Source: Rhodospirillaceae bacterium
GTDB taxonomy: Bacteria > Pseudomonadota > Alphaproteobacteria > Rhodospirillales > JABHCV01
NCBI GenBank assembly: GCA_014382375.1
Contig: JACNJU010000119.1
Location: forward strand, 1 to 64,000
Length of the DNA: 64,000 bases
Direction of reading: 5' to 3'
Shown here: one piece after another, positions 28,251-37,229 of the stretch
How the letters are laid out: each line of letters opens with the position of its first letter
How positions within the stretch are numbered: position 1 is the first letter of the stretch
Made by a program: the position numbers and the translations under genes
Notes under the pieces: generated by a model
Databases searched by the model: none
The model's input: only the letters and a program-made list of their open reading frames with translations
Told to the model about the DNA's origin: nothing

Positions 28251-29309
28251 ATGAAGGTTGCCATCGTCTTTTTTAATCTTGGTGGGCCGGACAAGCTGGC
28301 GGCTGTTAGACCTTTCCTGCGTAATCTTTTTAACGACCCGGCCATTATCGGCGCGCCTGCGCCCATTCGCTGGCTTCTCGCCCACTGGCTATCTTATCGA
28401 CGAGCTCCCATCGCCCAAGGGATTTACCAACACCTGGGCGGCAAATCACCGCTGCTGGATTTGACTGAAAAACAGGCGTGGGCCCTGCAGCAACAGTTTT
28501 CCGGTGCCGACGAAATCAAGACCTTTATCAGCATGCGCTACTGGCACCCCATGAGCGACGAGACGGCCCGGGCCGTTAAGAACTTCGCCCCTGATCGGAT
28601 TATCCTGCTGCCGCTCTATCCGCAATTTTCAACCACCACTACGGGCTCGAGCCTGGCCGACTGGAAACGGGCGGCGAAACAGGCCGGCCTGGACGCACCA
28701 AGCGCCGCAGTGTGTTGCTATCCGGACGAACCGGGATTTATCAACGCCGTCACCCGGTTGCTTGAAGGAGAGATCAATCAGGCAGAAAAAACCGGCAAGC
28801 CACGGATTTTGTTTTCAGCCCACGGGTTGCCAAAAAAGATTGTCGATGCTGGTGACCCCTATCCCCGTCATGTGGAAAGGACGGCGGCAGCCGTTGTTGC
28901 CAGGCTGGCCCAGGCAAATCTGGACTGGATCGTCTGTTATCAAAGCCGGGTAGGCCCACTTCAGTGGATCGGCCCGTCTACGGAGGATGAAATTGCCCGC
29001 GCGGCAAAAGACGGCGTTCCTGTTGTTGTCGTTCCCATTGCTTTTGTTTCTGAACACTCTGAAACCCTTGTCGAACTTGATATCGAGTATCGTGAGTTGG
29101 CTGAAGGATTGGGCGTAAGCGGGTATCACCGTGTGGCGACGGTAAGCACGGAGGCAGACTTTATTGGCGGCCTGAAAAATATGGTCGATCAGGCGCTGGC
29201 CTCTATCAAGGCGGGTGACAAGGATGAAAGGGTTACGATATCTTGTTCTACAGGTGCCGGGGCGTGCTCAGCGGAAGTCGCATGCTGCCCATTAAAGATA
29301 AGGAAATAA
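28251..29309 (+). CDS. hemH: Ferrochelatase with cysteine-rich C-terminus
   Basis: HemH inserts Fe2+ into protoporphyrin IX. Signature pieces are VFFNLGGPD, the active-site His in FSAHGLPKKIVDAGDPY, and the Glu-rich FVSEHSETLVELD. The last 21 residues carry Cys332, Cys339, Cys345 and Cys346; C-terminal cysteines ligate a [2Fe-2S] cluster in some ferrochelatases, including that of Caulobacter, so a cluster here is plausible. It starts 7 bases after hemE and is followed by hemJ after 4 bases. Confidence 0.96.
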   Translation: MKVAIVFFNLGGPDKLAAVRPFLRNLFNDPAIIGAPAPIRWLLAHWLSYRRAPIAQGIYQHLGGKSPLLDLTEKQAWALQQQFSGADEIKTFISMRYWHPMSDETARAVKNFAPDRIILLPLYPQFSTTTTGSSLADWKRAAKQAGLDAPSAAVCCYPDEPGFINAVTRLLEGEINQAEKTGKPRILFSAHGLPKKIVDAGDPYPRHVERTAAAVVARLAQANLDWIVCYQSRVGPLQWIGPSTEDEIARAAKDGVPVVVVPIAFVSEHSETLVELDIEYRELAEGLGVSGYHRVATVSTEADFIGGLKNMVDQALASIKAGDKDERVTISCSTGAGACSAEVACCPLKIRK

Positions 29310-29313
29310 TCCG

Positions 29314-29757
29314 ATGGAATTTTCAGGCGATGCCTATTTGTGGATCAAGGCCGGGCATATTATTTCAGTGATTGCCTGGATGGCGGGGCTGCTCTACCTA
29401 CCCCGGCTGTTTGTCTATCATTGCGGGGTAGGGGCGGGCTCAGAAGCGTCGGAAATCTTTAAGGTCATGGAACGCCGTCTGCTTCGGGCCATAATGTATC
29501 CGGCGATGCTGTCTTCACTATTGTTCGGCGGCTTGCTGCTGGCTGATAGCTCAACAGACTGGAGCGCCGGTTGGTTGCATGTAAAGTTGCTGTGCGTTGT
29601 CGGCCTGATGGCAATTCACATGATGATGGGTGGGTGGCGGCGCGCATTTGAGGCCGACGCCAATACAAAATCGGAGAAATTTTTCCGCATCACCAATGAA
29701 GTTCCGACGATCCTGATGATCATTATCGTCCTGGTAGCTGTTCTGAAGCCTTGGTGA
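29314..29757 (+). CDS. hemJ: Protoporphyrinogen oxidase HemJ
   Basis: HemJ (formerly UPF0093) oxidises protoporphyrinogen IX in the inner membrane in many bacteria without HemG or HemY. This 147-residue protein has four hydrophobic segments and the conserved His in YLWIKAGHIISVIAWMAGLLYLPRLFVYH, with Lys in HVKLLCVVGLMAIH. Clustering with hemE and hemH supports the role. Confidence 0.94.
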   Translation: MEFSGDAYLWIKAGHIISVIAWMAGLLYLPRLFVYHCGVGAGSEASEIFKVMERRLLRAIMYPAMLSSLLFGGLLLADSSTDWSAGWLHVKLLCVVGLMAIHMMMGGWRRAFEADANTKSEKFFRITNEVPTILMIIIVLVAVLKPW

Positions 29758-29971
29758 ACTGCTAAATACAGGCTTGCATTTGCGGCGGGCATTGGTTATT
29801 TGACTATATCTTCCGTCGCCACACTACGGTTAAGAGCGTCTTTCAGTATTACAACCCCCCCCCCTTCAGGCCCGTTTTCCCGGCGCTCGTCCACAATTTT
29901 CTCGCATCTTCCTTTTACACCTCCGCAGCGGCCTTTTCTCAAAGCCGCTCAACTTCCAAAAAAGAGCTCCC
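29758..29971 (+). promoter_or_regulatory. C-rich leader of rho, possible rut/autoregulation region
   Basis: These 214 bases between hemJ and rho contain no supported gene. From about 29849 to 29965 the plus strand is visibly rich in C and poor in G, including a run of ten Cs at 29855-29864, with one hairpin (AGCGGC / GCCGCT, 29927-29949). Such C-over-G stretches are loading sites for Rho, and rho mRNAs are known to be autoregulated through their leaders in several bacteria. No convincing promoter could be picked. Confidence 0.4.
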
Positions 29972-31228
29972 ATGAATCTTAAAGAACTGAAAACCAAGCC
30001 CCCGGCAGATCTTCTGGTCTATGCCGAAGAACTTGAAATTGAAAACGCCTCCACATTGCGCAAACAGGAAATGCTGTTCGCAATTCTGAAGAGGCTTGCC
30101 GAAAATGAGGTCGCCATTTTTGGTGACGGCGTGATCGAAGTGCTGCAGGACGGCTTCGGCTTCCTGAGAAGCCCTGAGGCTAATTACCTTCCCGGTCCAG
30201 ATGATATTTATGTCAGCCCAAGCCAGGTCAGGCGCTTTTCATTACGCACCGGCGATACGGTTGAAGGCCAGATCCGCTCACCCAAGGACGGCGAGCGTTA
30301 TTTTGCCCTGCTTAAGGTCAACGAGATCAATTTTGAAGAACCCGACAAGGTTCGCCATCGTACCAACTTTGATAACCTGACACCGCTTTATCCGGACGAA
30401 GCCCTGAAAATGGAAGTCGATGATCCGACAGCCAAGGACCGCACCTCGCGTATTATCGATTTGATTTCCCCTATCGGTAAAGGCCAGCGCGCCCTGATTG
30501 TCGCGCCGCCCAGGACCGGCAAGACGGTGATGCTGCAAAACATCGCCCAGGCAATTGCCGTCAACCACCCGGAATGTTACCTGATTGTGCTGCTTATTGA
30601 CGAGCGCCCCGAAGAAGTCACCGATATGTCCCGTTCGGTCAAGGGCGAGGTTGTCAGTTCGACTTTTGATGAGCCCGCCGCCCGCCACGTCCAGGTTGCC
30701 GAGATGGTCATTTCAAAAGCCAAGCGACTGGTCGAGCACAAACGCGATGTAGTGATCCTGCTTGATTCCATCACCCGCCTGGCCCGCGCCTACAATACCT
30801 GCGTGCCCAGTTCAGGCAAGGTGCTGACCGGCGGTGTTGACGCCAACGCCTTGCAAAAGCCCAAACGCTTCTTCGGTGCCGCCCGAAATATTGAAGAAGG
30901 CGGCTCGCTAACCATTATTTCGACCGCCCTTATCGATACCGGCTCGCGCATGGACGAGGTTATTTTTGAGGAATTCAAGGGTACTGGTAACTCGGAAATC
31001 ATCCTTGATCGTAAACTGTCAGACAAGCGTGTCTGGCCGTCCATCGATATCACCAAGTCCGGAACCCGAAAAGAAGAGTTGCTTGTTGATCAGGGCACCC
31101 TATCTAAAATGTGGGTCCTGCGTCGTATACTGATGCCCATGGGTGTCGTCGATGCCATGGAGTTCCTCAATGGCAAACTCAAGGAATCAAAGACCAATGA
31201 CGACTTTTTTGACTCGATGAACAGTTAG
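29972..31228 (+). CDS. rho: Transcription termination factor Rho
   Basis: Rho is the hexameric RNA-dependent ATPase that ends transcription. The N-terminal domain ([15 protein letters not shown]), OB-fold RNA site ([15 protein letters not shown]), Walker [12 protein letters not shown], Walker [17 protein letters not shown] and the Q-loop/R-loop regions are all present; length 418 is standard. It follows the heme cluster, as in other alphaproteobacterial origin regions. Confidence 0.98.
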   Translation: MNLKELKTKPPADLLVYAEELEIENASTLRKQEMLFAILKRLAENEVAIFGDGVIEVLQDGFGFLRSPEANYLPGPDDIYVSPSQVRRFSLRTGDTVEGQIRSPKDGERYFALLKVNEINFEEPDKVRHRTNFDNLTPLYPDEALKMEVDDPTAKDRTSRIIDLISPIGKGQRALIVAPPRTGKTVMLQNIAQAIAVNHPECYLIVLLIDERPEEVTDMSRSVKGEVVSSTFDEPAARHVQVAEMVISKAKRLVEHKRDVVILLDSITRLARAYNTCVPSSGKVLTGGVDANALQKPKRFFGAARNIEEGGSLTIISTALIDTGSRMDEVIFEEFKGTGNSEIILDRKLSDKRVWPSIDITKSGTRKEELLVDQGTLSKMWVLRRILMPMGVVDAMEFLNGKLKESKTNDDFFDSMNS

Positions 31229-31239
31229 GAGAAATTTTT

Positions 31240-31503
31240 ATGCGATATTTATTAACAGCTGTGATCATGACGCTGGCGTTCTCAAATTCCGCCCTTGCCT
31301 GTAGCGGCACTGAAGATTATCCCGCTGCGGTCAAGGCGCTGGAAAACAACCAGCACCTGAGCGCCGAGCAAAAAGATGTGCTGATGAAGGATTTGATGGC
31401 GGGCATGGCGATCCATGATGACGGCCACGCGACCAGCAACATGTCGAAGATGGGCCAGTCGCTGCAAATCCTGCAAACCCTGAAGCCGCAAATTTCCCAG
31501 TAA
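31240..31503 (+). CDS. Small exported protein of unknown function
   Basis: This 87-residue protein starts MRYLLTAVIMTLAFSNSALAC, a signal peptide with a probable signal-peptidase-I site after ALA; a Cys follows but the lipobox is not standard. The mature part is helical, rich in Met, Gln and Lys, and matches no family I can name. It begins 11 bases after rho with a GGAG site (AGGAGA) and ends just before a strong terminator, so it is the last gene of the rho transcript. Confidence 0.75.
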   Translation: MRYLLTAVIMTLAFSNSALACSGTEDYPAAVKALENNQHLSAEQKDVLMKDLMAGMAIHDDGHATSNMSKMGQSLQILQTLKPQISQ

Positions 31504-31523
31504 AAGCCTATTGGCAAAAATTG

Positions 31524-31558
31524 GGCCGGAACCCTGTTTTAGGGCTCCGGCCTTTTTT
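31524..31558. terminator. Rho-independent terminator after the rho transcript
   Basis: GGCCGGA-A-CCCT and AGGG-C-TCCGGCC form an 11-pair stem with one mismatch and a 5-base loop, followed by six Ts (31553-31558) on the plus strand. It lies between the small exported protein and the convergent quinone oxidoreductase gene; it ends the plus-strand transcript and may also act weakly on the minus one. Confidence 0.85.
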
Positions 31559-31576
31559 GTTGTCCGGTCGAATCGA

Positions 31577-32554
31577 TCAGGGTTTAAGGATCGTCGAACC
31601 GGTGGTTTTACGGGCCTCAAGATCGGCGTGAGCCTGGGCCGCGTCCTTAAGGTCGTAGGTCTGGTTGATTTCGATTTTGACCACACCCGAAGAGACGACG
31701 TCAAAAAGCTCCCCTGCCATGGCCATCAGGTCTTCGCGTTTGGCCATGTAGGTAAACAGGGTCGGCCGGGTCAGGAACAATGAGCCCTTTTGTCCCAGCA
31801 TTCCCGGCGGGAAGGGATCGACCGGACCGGTGGCGTTACCAAAGGTGACCATCATGCCGAGCGGCTTCAGGCAATCCAGCGAGTCCATGAAGGTATCTTT
31901 GCCGATGGAATCATAAACCACATTGACGCCAGCACCTTCGGTGATTTCTTTAACCCGGTCTTTGAAGTTTTCACGCGTATAAACGATGGCGTGGTCACAG
32001 CCGTGAGCTTTCGCGAGTTCTGCCTTCTCGTTGCTGCCAACGGTGCCGATGACTGTTGCGCCCAGATGCTTGGCCCATTGGCAGACGATCAGGCCGACGC
32101 CGCCAGCAGCGGCATGGATCAGGATGGTATCCCCCGCCTTGACGTTATAGGTTTGGCGCAACAGATACTGGGCGGTCATGCCCTGAAGCATCATCGCGGC
32201 TGCCGTATCCTCCGAAATATTATCGGGCAGCTTGACCATTCTGTCGGCGGGAACCAGGCGTTCCTCGCTGTACGCACCCGGAGGCGCAATCACATAAGCG
32301 ACGCGGTCACCGATGGCGACGTCGCTGACACCCTCGCCAATGGCCTCGACAATGCCAGCGGCTTCCATGCCCAGCGCATGGGGAAGGGACGGCAGTGGGT
32401 AAAGCCCCGTGCGCCCGTAGACATCAATATAGTTCAGGCCGACGGCGGTGTGGCGAACACGCGCCTGACCGGGGCCGGGCTCTCCGACCTCGATGTCTTC
32501 CCATTTGAGAACGTCGGGTCCGCCGGTTTCGTGAATACAGATGGCCTTGGTCAT
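31577..32554 (-). CDS. Quinone oxidoreductase (NADPH, zeta-crystallin type)
   Basis: The 325-residue protein is a zinc-free medium-chain dehydrogenase: GroES-like N-terminal part (VRHTAVGLNYIDVYGRTGLYP) and a Rossmann domain with HAAAGGVGLIVCQWAKHLGATVIGTVGS. The QOR family reduces quinones with NADPH by one electron. It lacks the catalytic-zinc cysteines of alcohol dehydrogenases. It lies 29 bases after ogt on the minus strand. Confidence 0.92.
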   Translation of the reverse strand: MTKAICIHETGGPDVLKWEDIEVGEPGPGQARVRHTAVGLNYIDVYGRTGLYPLPSLPHALGMEAAGIVEAIGEGVSDVAIGDRVAYVIAPPGAYSEERLVPADRMVKLPDNISEDTAAAMMLQGMTAQYLLRQTYNVKAGDTILIHAAAGGVGLIVCQWAKHLGATVIGTVGSNEKAELAKAHGCDHAIVYTRENFKDRVKEITEGAGVNVVYDSIGKDTFMDSLDCLKPLGMMVTFGNATGPVDPFPPGMLGQKGSLFLTRPTLFTYMAKREDLMAMAGELFDVVSSGVVKIEINQTYDLKDAAQAHADLEARKTTGSTILKP

Positions 32555-32583
32555 GGTCTTGTTCCTATCGATTGTCTGAATGT

Positions 32584-33033
32584 TTAAAAGTCGACGCCCT
32601 CAAGGCGCAGAAGTGAAATTTTTGTATCCGTGCCCGCCCCTCCGCTAAATCCGCCAATTTTTTCACCCGCAGCGACCACCCGGTGACAGGGGACAATAAT
32701 CGCTATCGGGTTTTTACCACAGGCACCACCAACGGCGCGCGGGCCACTGTCCAGGTCGTACGCCAGATCACCGTAACTGCGGGTAAGGCCGTAAGGAATT
32801 TCCCTCATGAGTTGCCAGACGGATTTTTGAAAGGCTGTTCCAGGGGCATTAAGCGGCAGGTCAAAATTTTTCAGTGTGCCCGTGAAATAAGCCTTCAACT
32901 GGGCCTCTGCCTCTTTAAGCAATGGTGATCCCTTGCTTTCAGGACCCTGGCCAAATTCAAGAGCGACAAGGGCGTCCTCATCGGCAAACAGGGTCAGCGG
33001 CCCAAGCGGGCTGTTGAAGGATTTGAAATACAT
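32584..33033 (-). CDS. ogt: Methylated-DNA-[protein]-cysteine S-methyltransferase
   Basis: This 149-residue suicide enzyme repairs O6-methylguanine. The active-site motif IIVPCHRVVAAG is intact, with the helix-turn-helix arginine finger in LTRSYGDLAY. It has no Ada N-terminal domain, so it is the constitutive Ogt type. It starts 10 bases after the DUF255 gene on the same strand. Confidence 0.95.
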   Translation of the reverse strand: MYFKSFNSPLGPLTLFADEDALVALEFGQGPESKGSPLLKEAEAQLKAYFTGTLKNFDLPLNAPGTAFQKSVWQLMREIPYGLTRSYGDLAYDLDSGPRAVGGACGKNPIAIIVPCHRVVAAGEKIGGFSGGAGTDTKISLLRLEGVDF

Positions 33034-33043
33034 GGCGGCTACT

Positions 33044-35068
33044 TTACAGCTTTGCCAGCTGGTCTCTCAAGTCTTCTGCGCTGGTTACCGGCAAGCTGCA
33101 GGTTCCGGCGGCGCAGACGAAAGCCGTCGGTTTGTCTGTTTGGGTTTTGCCCGAGGCCGGATGACCTTGTGGCAAATCAGTGCCGGGGGCGAGCCTCAGG
33201 ATCACCCGCCACGGCGGCGCTGTCTCGCGGGCCGCCCGCAACAGGTCGTCATCATCGCCCACGATGACGACGCTTAATGCCCGATCAAGGATTTCAAAAC
33301 CCATCATCAGGCTGGGCAAGCTGACCAGATTACGGGCTTGCGAACTTGAAAACGTACGGATCAATCGTTCTGCCTGATCGCGATAGTGCTCATTGCCGCT
33401 TAACAGATAGAGCCGGGCAAGGACTTCCGTCATCACACCGTTGCCAGAGGGTACGGCGTTATCGGCGATGGTTTTGGAGCGGGTGATAACGTCGGTGGTG
33501 TCATCGGCGCTGAGAAAATAGCCGCCGCCATTTTCGTCCCAGTAACGACCATTGACGATCGTCATCCAGGCTTCGGCCTGATCCAGATAGACTACACTTG
33601 CGGTCGCTTCATACAGGCCCAAGGCGGCCCGGATCATGTGGGCGTAGTCATCGAGTACGGCCTTATGGCGGGCCTTGCCGTCGCGCCATGAATGACGGAA
33701 ACGGCCATCTTCAATCATATTGTGGCAAACGAAATCGAACACCGTTTTGGCATGTTCAATCCAGTCGTTACGACCCAGAAGACTGCCACTGTGGGCAAGG
33801 GCTGCAATCATCATGGCGTTCCAGTCAACCAGCGCTTTGTGGTCGCGCTCTGGCCAGACGCGTTTGTCGCGGACTTTCAGCAAGGCTGCCCGACAGCCTG
33901 CCAGCATCGTCTCAAAGGCATCATCGGCAAGTTTGCGGGTTTCGTCATTGGCATTGCGGTTGAGGATATTTTTTCCTTCCCAGTTACCGCCCGGGGTGAC
34001 GTCATAGGTGGCCTTGAAGCGTTCGGAATTCTCTCCCAGAATACTGTCGATTTGATCCGCGCTCCAGACCGTGAAGCGGCCCTCTTCACCTTCGGCATCG
34101 GCATCAAGGGCGCTGGCGAAGGCGAAGCCTTCTCCGGTTTTATCGTCAACGATCATCTCACGCAGGCACCAGTCGATGGTTTCACCGATGCGAATTTCAA
34201 GCAGCGGATTTTTCGTCACTCGCCACACATCGGCCATCAGTTCAATGAGTTGGGCGTTGTCGTAGAGCATTTTTTCAAAATGCGGGGCCAGCCAGATCTC
34301 GTCGGTGGAATAGCGGGCGAAGCCCCCGCCGATGTGATCATAGATACCGCCCTGGCACATCCGCTCCAGCAAAAGCGCGACGCTGTCTGCGTAGTCTTTC
34401 TTGCCGGTCCGCAAATGTGAGCGCCAGAGAAACTGGAAAAAACTGACCTGCGGGAATTTTGGCGCTCCATGGGTGCCGCCCCAGACGGGGTCGGTTACGC
34501 CCTGGGCGATGGCGGCGGCCTCATCGAGCAGCGGCAAGCTCAAGCCCGGCCCGCCGGCCGGCTTGGAAAGTTGCTCCAACGCCGTCTTCAGCGCCCCGAC
34601 GCTTTCGGCGATGCGTTCTTTTTGGCTTTCGAAGGTATTGGATATCTGTTTCAGCAGATCGGGGAAAGCCGGGCGACCATAACGCGGTGTTGCCGGAAAA
34701 TAGGTGCCGCCCCAAAAGGGCTCTCCTTCGGGGGTCAGGAACATGGTCAGGGGCCAGCCGCCCTGCTCCCCCATCAGCGCCAACGCTGACTGGTAGATGA
34801 CATCCAGGTCCGGGCGCTCTTCCCGGTCGACCTTGATGTTGATGAAAAGATCATTCATGACCCCGGCAATGGCCTCGTCCTCGAAGCTCTCATGGGCCAT
34901 GACATGGCACCAGTGGCAGGCCGAATAGCCAATCGATAGAAGGATCGGTTTGTTGCCCTCCTGCGCCGCCCGCAAGGCGTCGGTGCCCCACGGCTGCCAA
35001 TGCACCGGGTTGGTGCGGTGTTGCAGCAAATACGGGCTGGTTTCCTGGTCTAGTAGATTGCGATTCAT
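33044..35068 (-). CDS. DUF255/YyaL-type thioredoxin-domain protein
   Basis: The 674-residue protein has an N-terminal thioredoxin-like domain with [20 protein letters not shown] (CHWC pair) and a long (alpha/alpha)6-barrel part resembling glycosidases, as in YyaL/spermatogenesis-associated protein 20. The biochemical role is unsettled. The ATG at 35068 gives [17 protein letters not shown], the normal N-terminus. First of a three-gene minus run with ogt and the quinone oxidoreductase. Confidence 0.93.
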   Translation of the reverse strand: MNRNLLDQETSPYLLQHRTNPVHWQPWGTDALRAAQEGNKPILLSIGYSACHWCHVMAHESFEDEAIAGVMNDLFINIKVDREERPDLDVIYQSALALMGEQGGWPLTMFLTPEGEPFWGGTYFPATPRYGRPAFPDLLKQISNTFESQKERIAESVGALKTALEQLSKPAGGPGLSLPLLDEAAAIAQGVTDPVWGGTHGAPKFPQVSFFQFLWRSHLRTGKKDYADSVALLLERMCQGGIYDHIGGGFARYSTDEIWLAPHFEKMLYDNAQLIELMADVWRVTKNPLLEIRIGETIDWCLREMIVDDKTGEGFAFASALDADAEGEEGRFTVWSADQIDSILGENSERFKATYDVTPGGNWEGKNILNRNANDETRKLADDAFETMLAGCRAALLKVRDKRVWPERDHKALVDWNAMMIAALAHSGSLLGRNDWIEHAKTVFDFVCHNMIEDGRFRHSWRDGKARHKAVLDDYAHMIRAALGLYEATASVVYLDQAEAWMTIVNGRYWDENGGGYFLSADDTTDVITRSKTIADNAVPSGNGVMTEVLARLYLLSGNEHYRDQAERLIRTFSSSQARNLVSLPSLMMGFEILDRALSVVIVGDDDDLLRAARETAPPWRVILRLAPGTDLPQGHPASGKTQTDKPTAFVCAAGTCSLPVTSAEDLRDQLAKL

Positions 35069-35158
35069 TGTCGGGCTCTTATATCAGCTTTTTGTGATTT
35101 ACATTTTGTGTGTTACGGGTTCAGAAACAAGTCTTAAATAAATTATGGAGCAAGCCTG

Positions 35159-35413
35159 ATGAAAATTACCTTCGATATTGACTGTACGCCCGAGGAGGCT
35201 CGCGCCTTCTTCGGCCTGCCCGATGTTCAGCCCATGCAAAAGGCGATGATGGATGAAGTGGAGCAACGCATGAAGGAGGGCCTTGATTCTATGGGTCCGG
35301 ACGCCCTGTTCAAAACCTGGCTGCCTGCTGGTATGGAAAGTTTCGAGCAGATGCAGAAAATGTTCTTCTCGCAGATGGGTAAAACAACGGATAAGGGCGA
35401 AGACAAAAAATGA
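35159..35413 (+). CDS. DUF6489 small protein
   Basis: The 84-residue protein MKITFDIDCTPEEARAFFGLPDVQPMQ fits DUF6489, a small alphaproteobacterial family of unknown function. It is acidic at the start, then amphipathic helix (EQMQKMFFSQM) with a Lys/Asp tail. Its stop overlaps the next start (ATGA), forming a coupled run to mnmE. Confidence 0.82.
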   Translation: MKITFDIDCTPEEARAFFGLPDVQPMQKAMMDEVEQRMKEGLDSMGPDALFKTWLPAGMESFEQMQKMFFSQMGKTTDKGEDKK

Positions 35414-35727
35414 GTTTTTATCGCCTGCACGTTTTTTGCTGCACCAATGAGCGCCCCGAAAAGCATCCTCGTGGTTCGTGCGCTGCCCGGGGCTCGGCAA
35501 AATTACGCGATTACATGAAGGCCCGGGCCAAGGAATTGGGGTTGTTGGGCACCCGAATCAATTCTGCGGGCTGCCTTGACCGCTGCGAACTGGGCCCGAC
35601 GGTGGTGGTCTATCCGGATGGCATCTGGTATCGCATGGAAAATCGCGATGACGTCGATGAGATTCTCGAGCAACACCTGTTGGGCGGCAAACCGGTTGAG
35701 CGGCTGATGTTGAAGGACGATGAATGA
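35410..35727 (+). CDS. Thioredoxin-fold [2Fe-2S] ferredoxin
   Basis: At 105 residues, this is a stand-alone thioredoxin-like [2Fe-2S] ferredoxin domain: cysteines in HVFCCTNERPEKHPRGSCAARG and AGCLDRCELGPTVVVYPDG provide the four cluster ligands. The electron partner is not evident. It overlaps both neighbours by four bases (DUF6489 before, mnmE after). Confidence 0.9.
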   Translation: MSFYRLHVFCCTNERPEKHPRGSCAARGSAKLRDYMKARAKELGLLGTRINSAGCLDRCELGPTVVVYPDGIWYRMENRDDVDEILEQHLLGGKPVERLMLKDDE

Positions 35728-37070
35728 GCGGTGAGGAGACGATCTTTGCACTGGCCAGCGGCGCCGGGCGCGCCGGTATCGCCGTCATTCGCCTGTCGGG
35801 TCCGGCCGCAGGCAAGGCCCTTGAGCGCCTGAGTGGTGGCGGTCTGCCTGTTCCCCGCCAGGCGACAAGAACCAGCTTCCAGTGCCCCAAAAACCAAGAT
35901 ACCGTTCTTGATGACGGCCTCGCCCTTTGGTTTCCTGCCCCGGCCAGCTTTACCGGCGAAGACGTTGCCGAGTTGCATATCCATGGCGGCCCGGCGGTGA
36001 TCGGGGCTATCGTTAGCGCCCTTGCTGGCTTGCCTGGCTTGCGCCCCGCCGAGGCCGGGGAATTCTCCCGGCGTGCCTTTGAGAACGGCAAGTTTGATTT
36101 GACCGCCGCAGAGGGTCTGGCCGATTTGATAGACGCCGAAACCGACGCCCAGCGCCGCCAAGCCCAGCGTCAGTCCCGCGGCGAATTGGGCCGCCTGTAT
36201 GATAATTGGGCCGAACGCCTGATCCGGGCCCAGGCCCTGAGTGAAGCCGACATTGATTTCTCCGACGAGGACATCCCCGATGACCTGATTGGCGAGGCGC
36301 TTGCCATTGCCGCCGAACTGGATCAGGAAATCGCCGCCCATCTTGATGACGGGCACCGGGGCGAACGCCTGCGGGCCGGGCTTTATCTGGCCATCGTCGG
36401 GCCGCCCAATGCCGGCAAGTCGAGCCTTCTCAACCGGCTTGCCAAACGCGACGCGGCGATTGTCAGTGATATTGCCGGGACAACCCGGGATGTTATCGAT
36501 GTTCATCTCGACCTTGGCGGGTATCCGGTTATCGTCGCCGATACAGCGGGATTACGTGAAGCCCGGGACAGCATCGAAACCGAAGGGGTGCGTCGGGCCC
36601 GCGAGCGGGCCGGTGACGCCGACATGAAACTGGCGGTGTTCGATGCCACCGACCTGGATTGCGACGGCGGACTGGACCCGCTGACTCTGGAGCTGATCGA
36701 CGCCGACACCTTTGTCGTACTTAACAAGGGCGATCTGGTTACCACCTGCTTGCCCAGGGACATAGAAAAACGACCGGCCTTTGCCGTATCTGCAAAGACC
36801 GGCGCTGGCCTTGATGCCCTGCTGGGTGCTCTGCAAAGCGCCGCAGCGGAGCGTATGGCTGGCGAAGGGGCCGGATTGACCCGCCAGCGCCACCGCGTTG
36901 CCCTGACCGCCTGCCGACAGGCCCTCGCCCGCGCTGCCGTGGCCGGAGAGCCTGAATTGCTGGGCGAAGACCTGCGCCTGGCATCCCGCGAACTGGGCCG
37001 CATTACCGGCCGGGTCGATGTTGAAGACCTGCTTGACGTGATTTTTTCAGAATTCTGTATCGGCAAGTAA
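35724..37070 (+). CDS. mnmE: tRNA modification GTPase MnmE (TrmE)
   Basis: MnmE works with MnmG to add (carboxymethyl)aminomethyl groups at tRNA U34. The N-terminal tetrahydrofolate-binding domain (TIFALASGAGRAGIAVIRLSG), G-domain P-loop GPPNAGKSSL, G2 IAGTTRD, NKGD, and the C-terminal FCIGK with catalytic Cys are all seen. The start overlaps the ferredoxin stop. Unlike some bacteria, it is followed by a parS site and then mnmG. Confidence 0.98.
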   Translation: MSGEETIFALASGAGRAGIAVIRLSGPAAGKALERLSGGGLPVPRQATRTSFQCPKNQDTVLDDGLALWFPAPASFTGEDVAELHIHGGPAVIGAIVSALAGLPGLRPAEAGEFSRRAFENGKFDLTAAEGLADLIDAETDAQRRQAQRQSRGELGRLYDNWAERLIRAQALSEADIDFSDEDIPDDLIGEALAIAAELDQEIAAHLDDGHRGERLRAGLYLAIVGPPNAGKSSLLNRLAKRDAAIVSDIAGTTRDVIDVHLDLGGYPVIVADTAGLREARDSIETEGVRRARERAGDADMKLAVFDATDLDCDGGLDPLTLELIDADTFVVLNKGDLVTTCLPRDIEKRPAFAVSAKTGAGLDALLGALQSAAAERMAGEGAGLTRQRHRVALTACRQALARAAVAGEPELLGEDLRLASRELGRITGRVDVEDLLDVIFSEFCIGK

Positions 37071-37160
37071 CTGTTGCCTAGCCGAATCATTGGCAATTCC
37101 CTGTTTCGAGTCCGAATCGAAGAACAAAACGGAATCATTTTCCGTAGCTTCTTTTGCCAA

Positions 37161-37176
37161 TGTTTCACGTGAAACA
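37161..37176. promoter_or_regulatory. parS: parS centromere site
   Basis: TGTTTCACGTGAAACA is a perfect 16-base palindrome and exactly the chromosomal ParB-binding consensus. It lies in the 159-base mnmE-mnmG gap, about 3.5 kb upstream of parB and about 10 kb from the presumed origin. The surrounding bases hold no gene. Confidence 0.95.
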
Positions 37177-37229
37177 ACAAGACGCTTGAATGCTTTGACT
37201 CCGGGGCCCGTCGTGCCTACATTCCGGCC

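Noticed and set aside
29774-29810. TTGCAT/TATATC promoter before rho
   Set aside because: Spacing does not fit, so no promoter is assigned.
33692-34420. Open plus-strand frame of 242 codons inside the DUF255 gene
   Set aside because: Shadow of the conserved coding sequence on the opposite strand.
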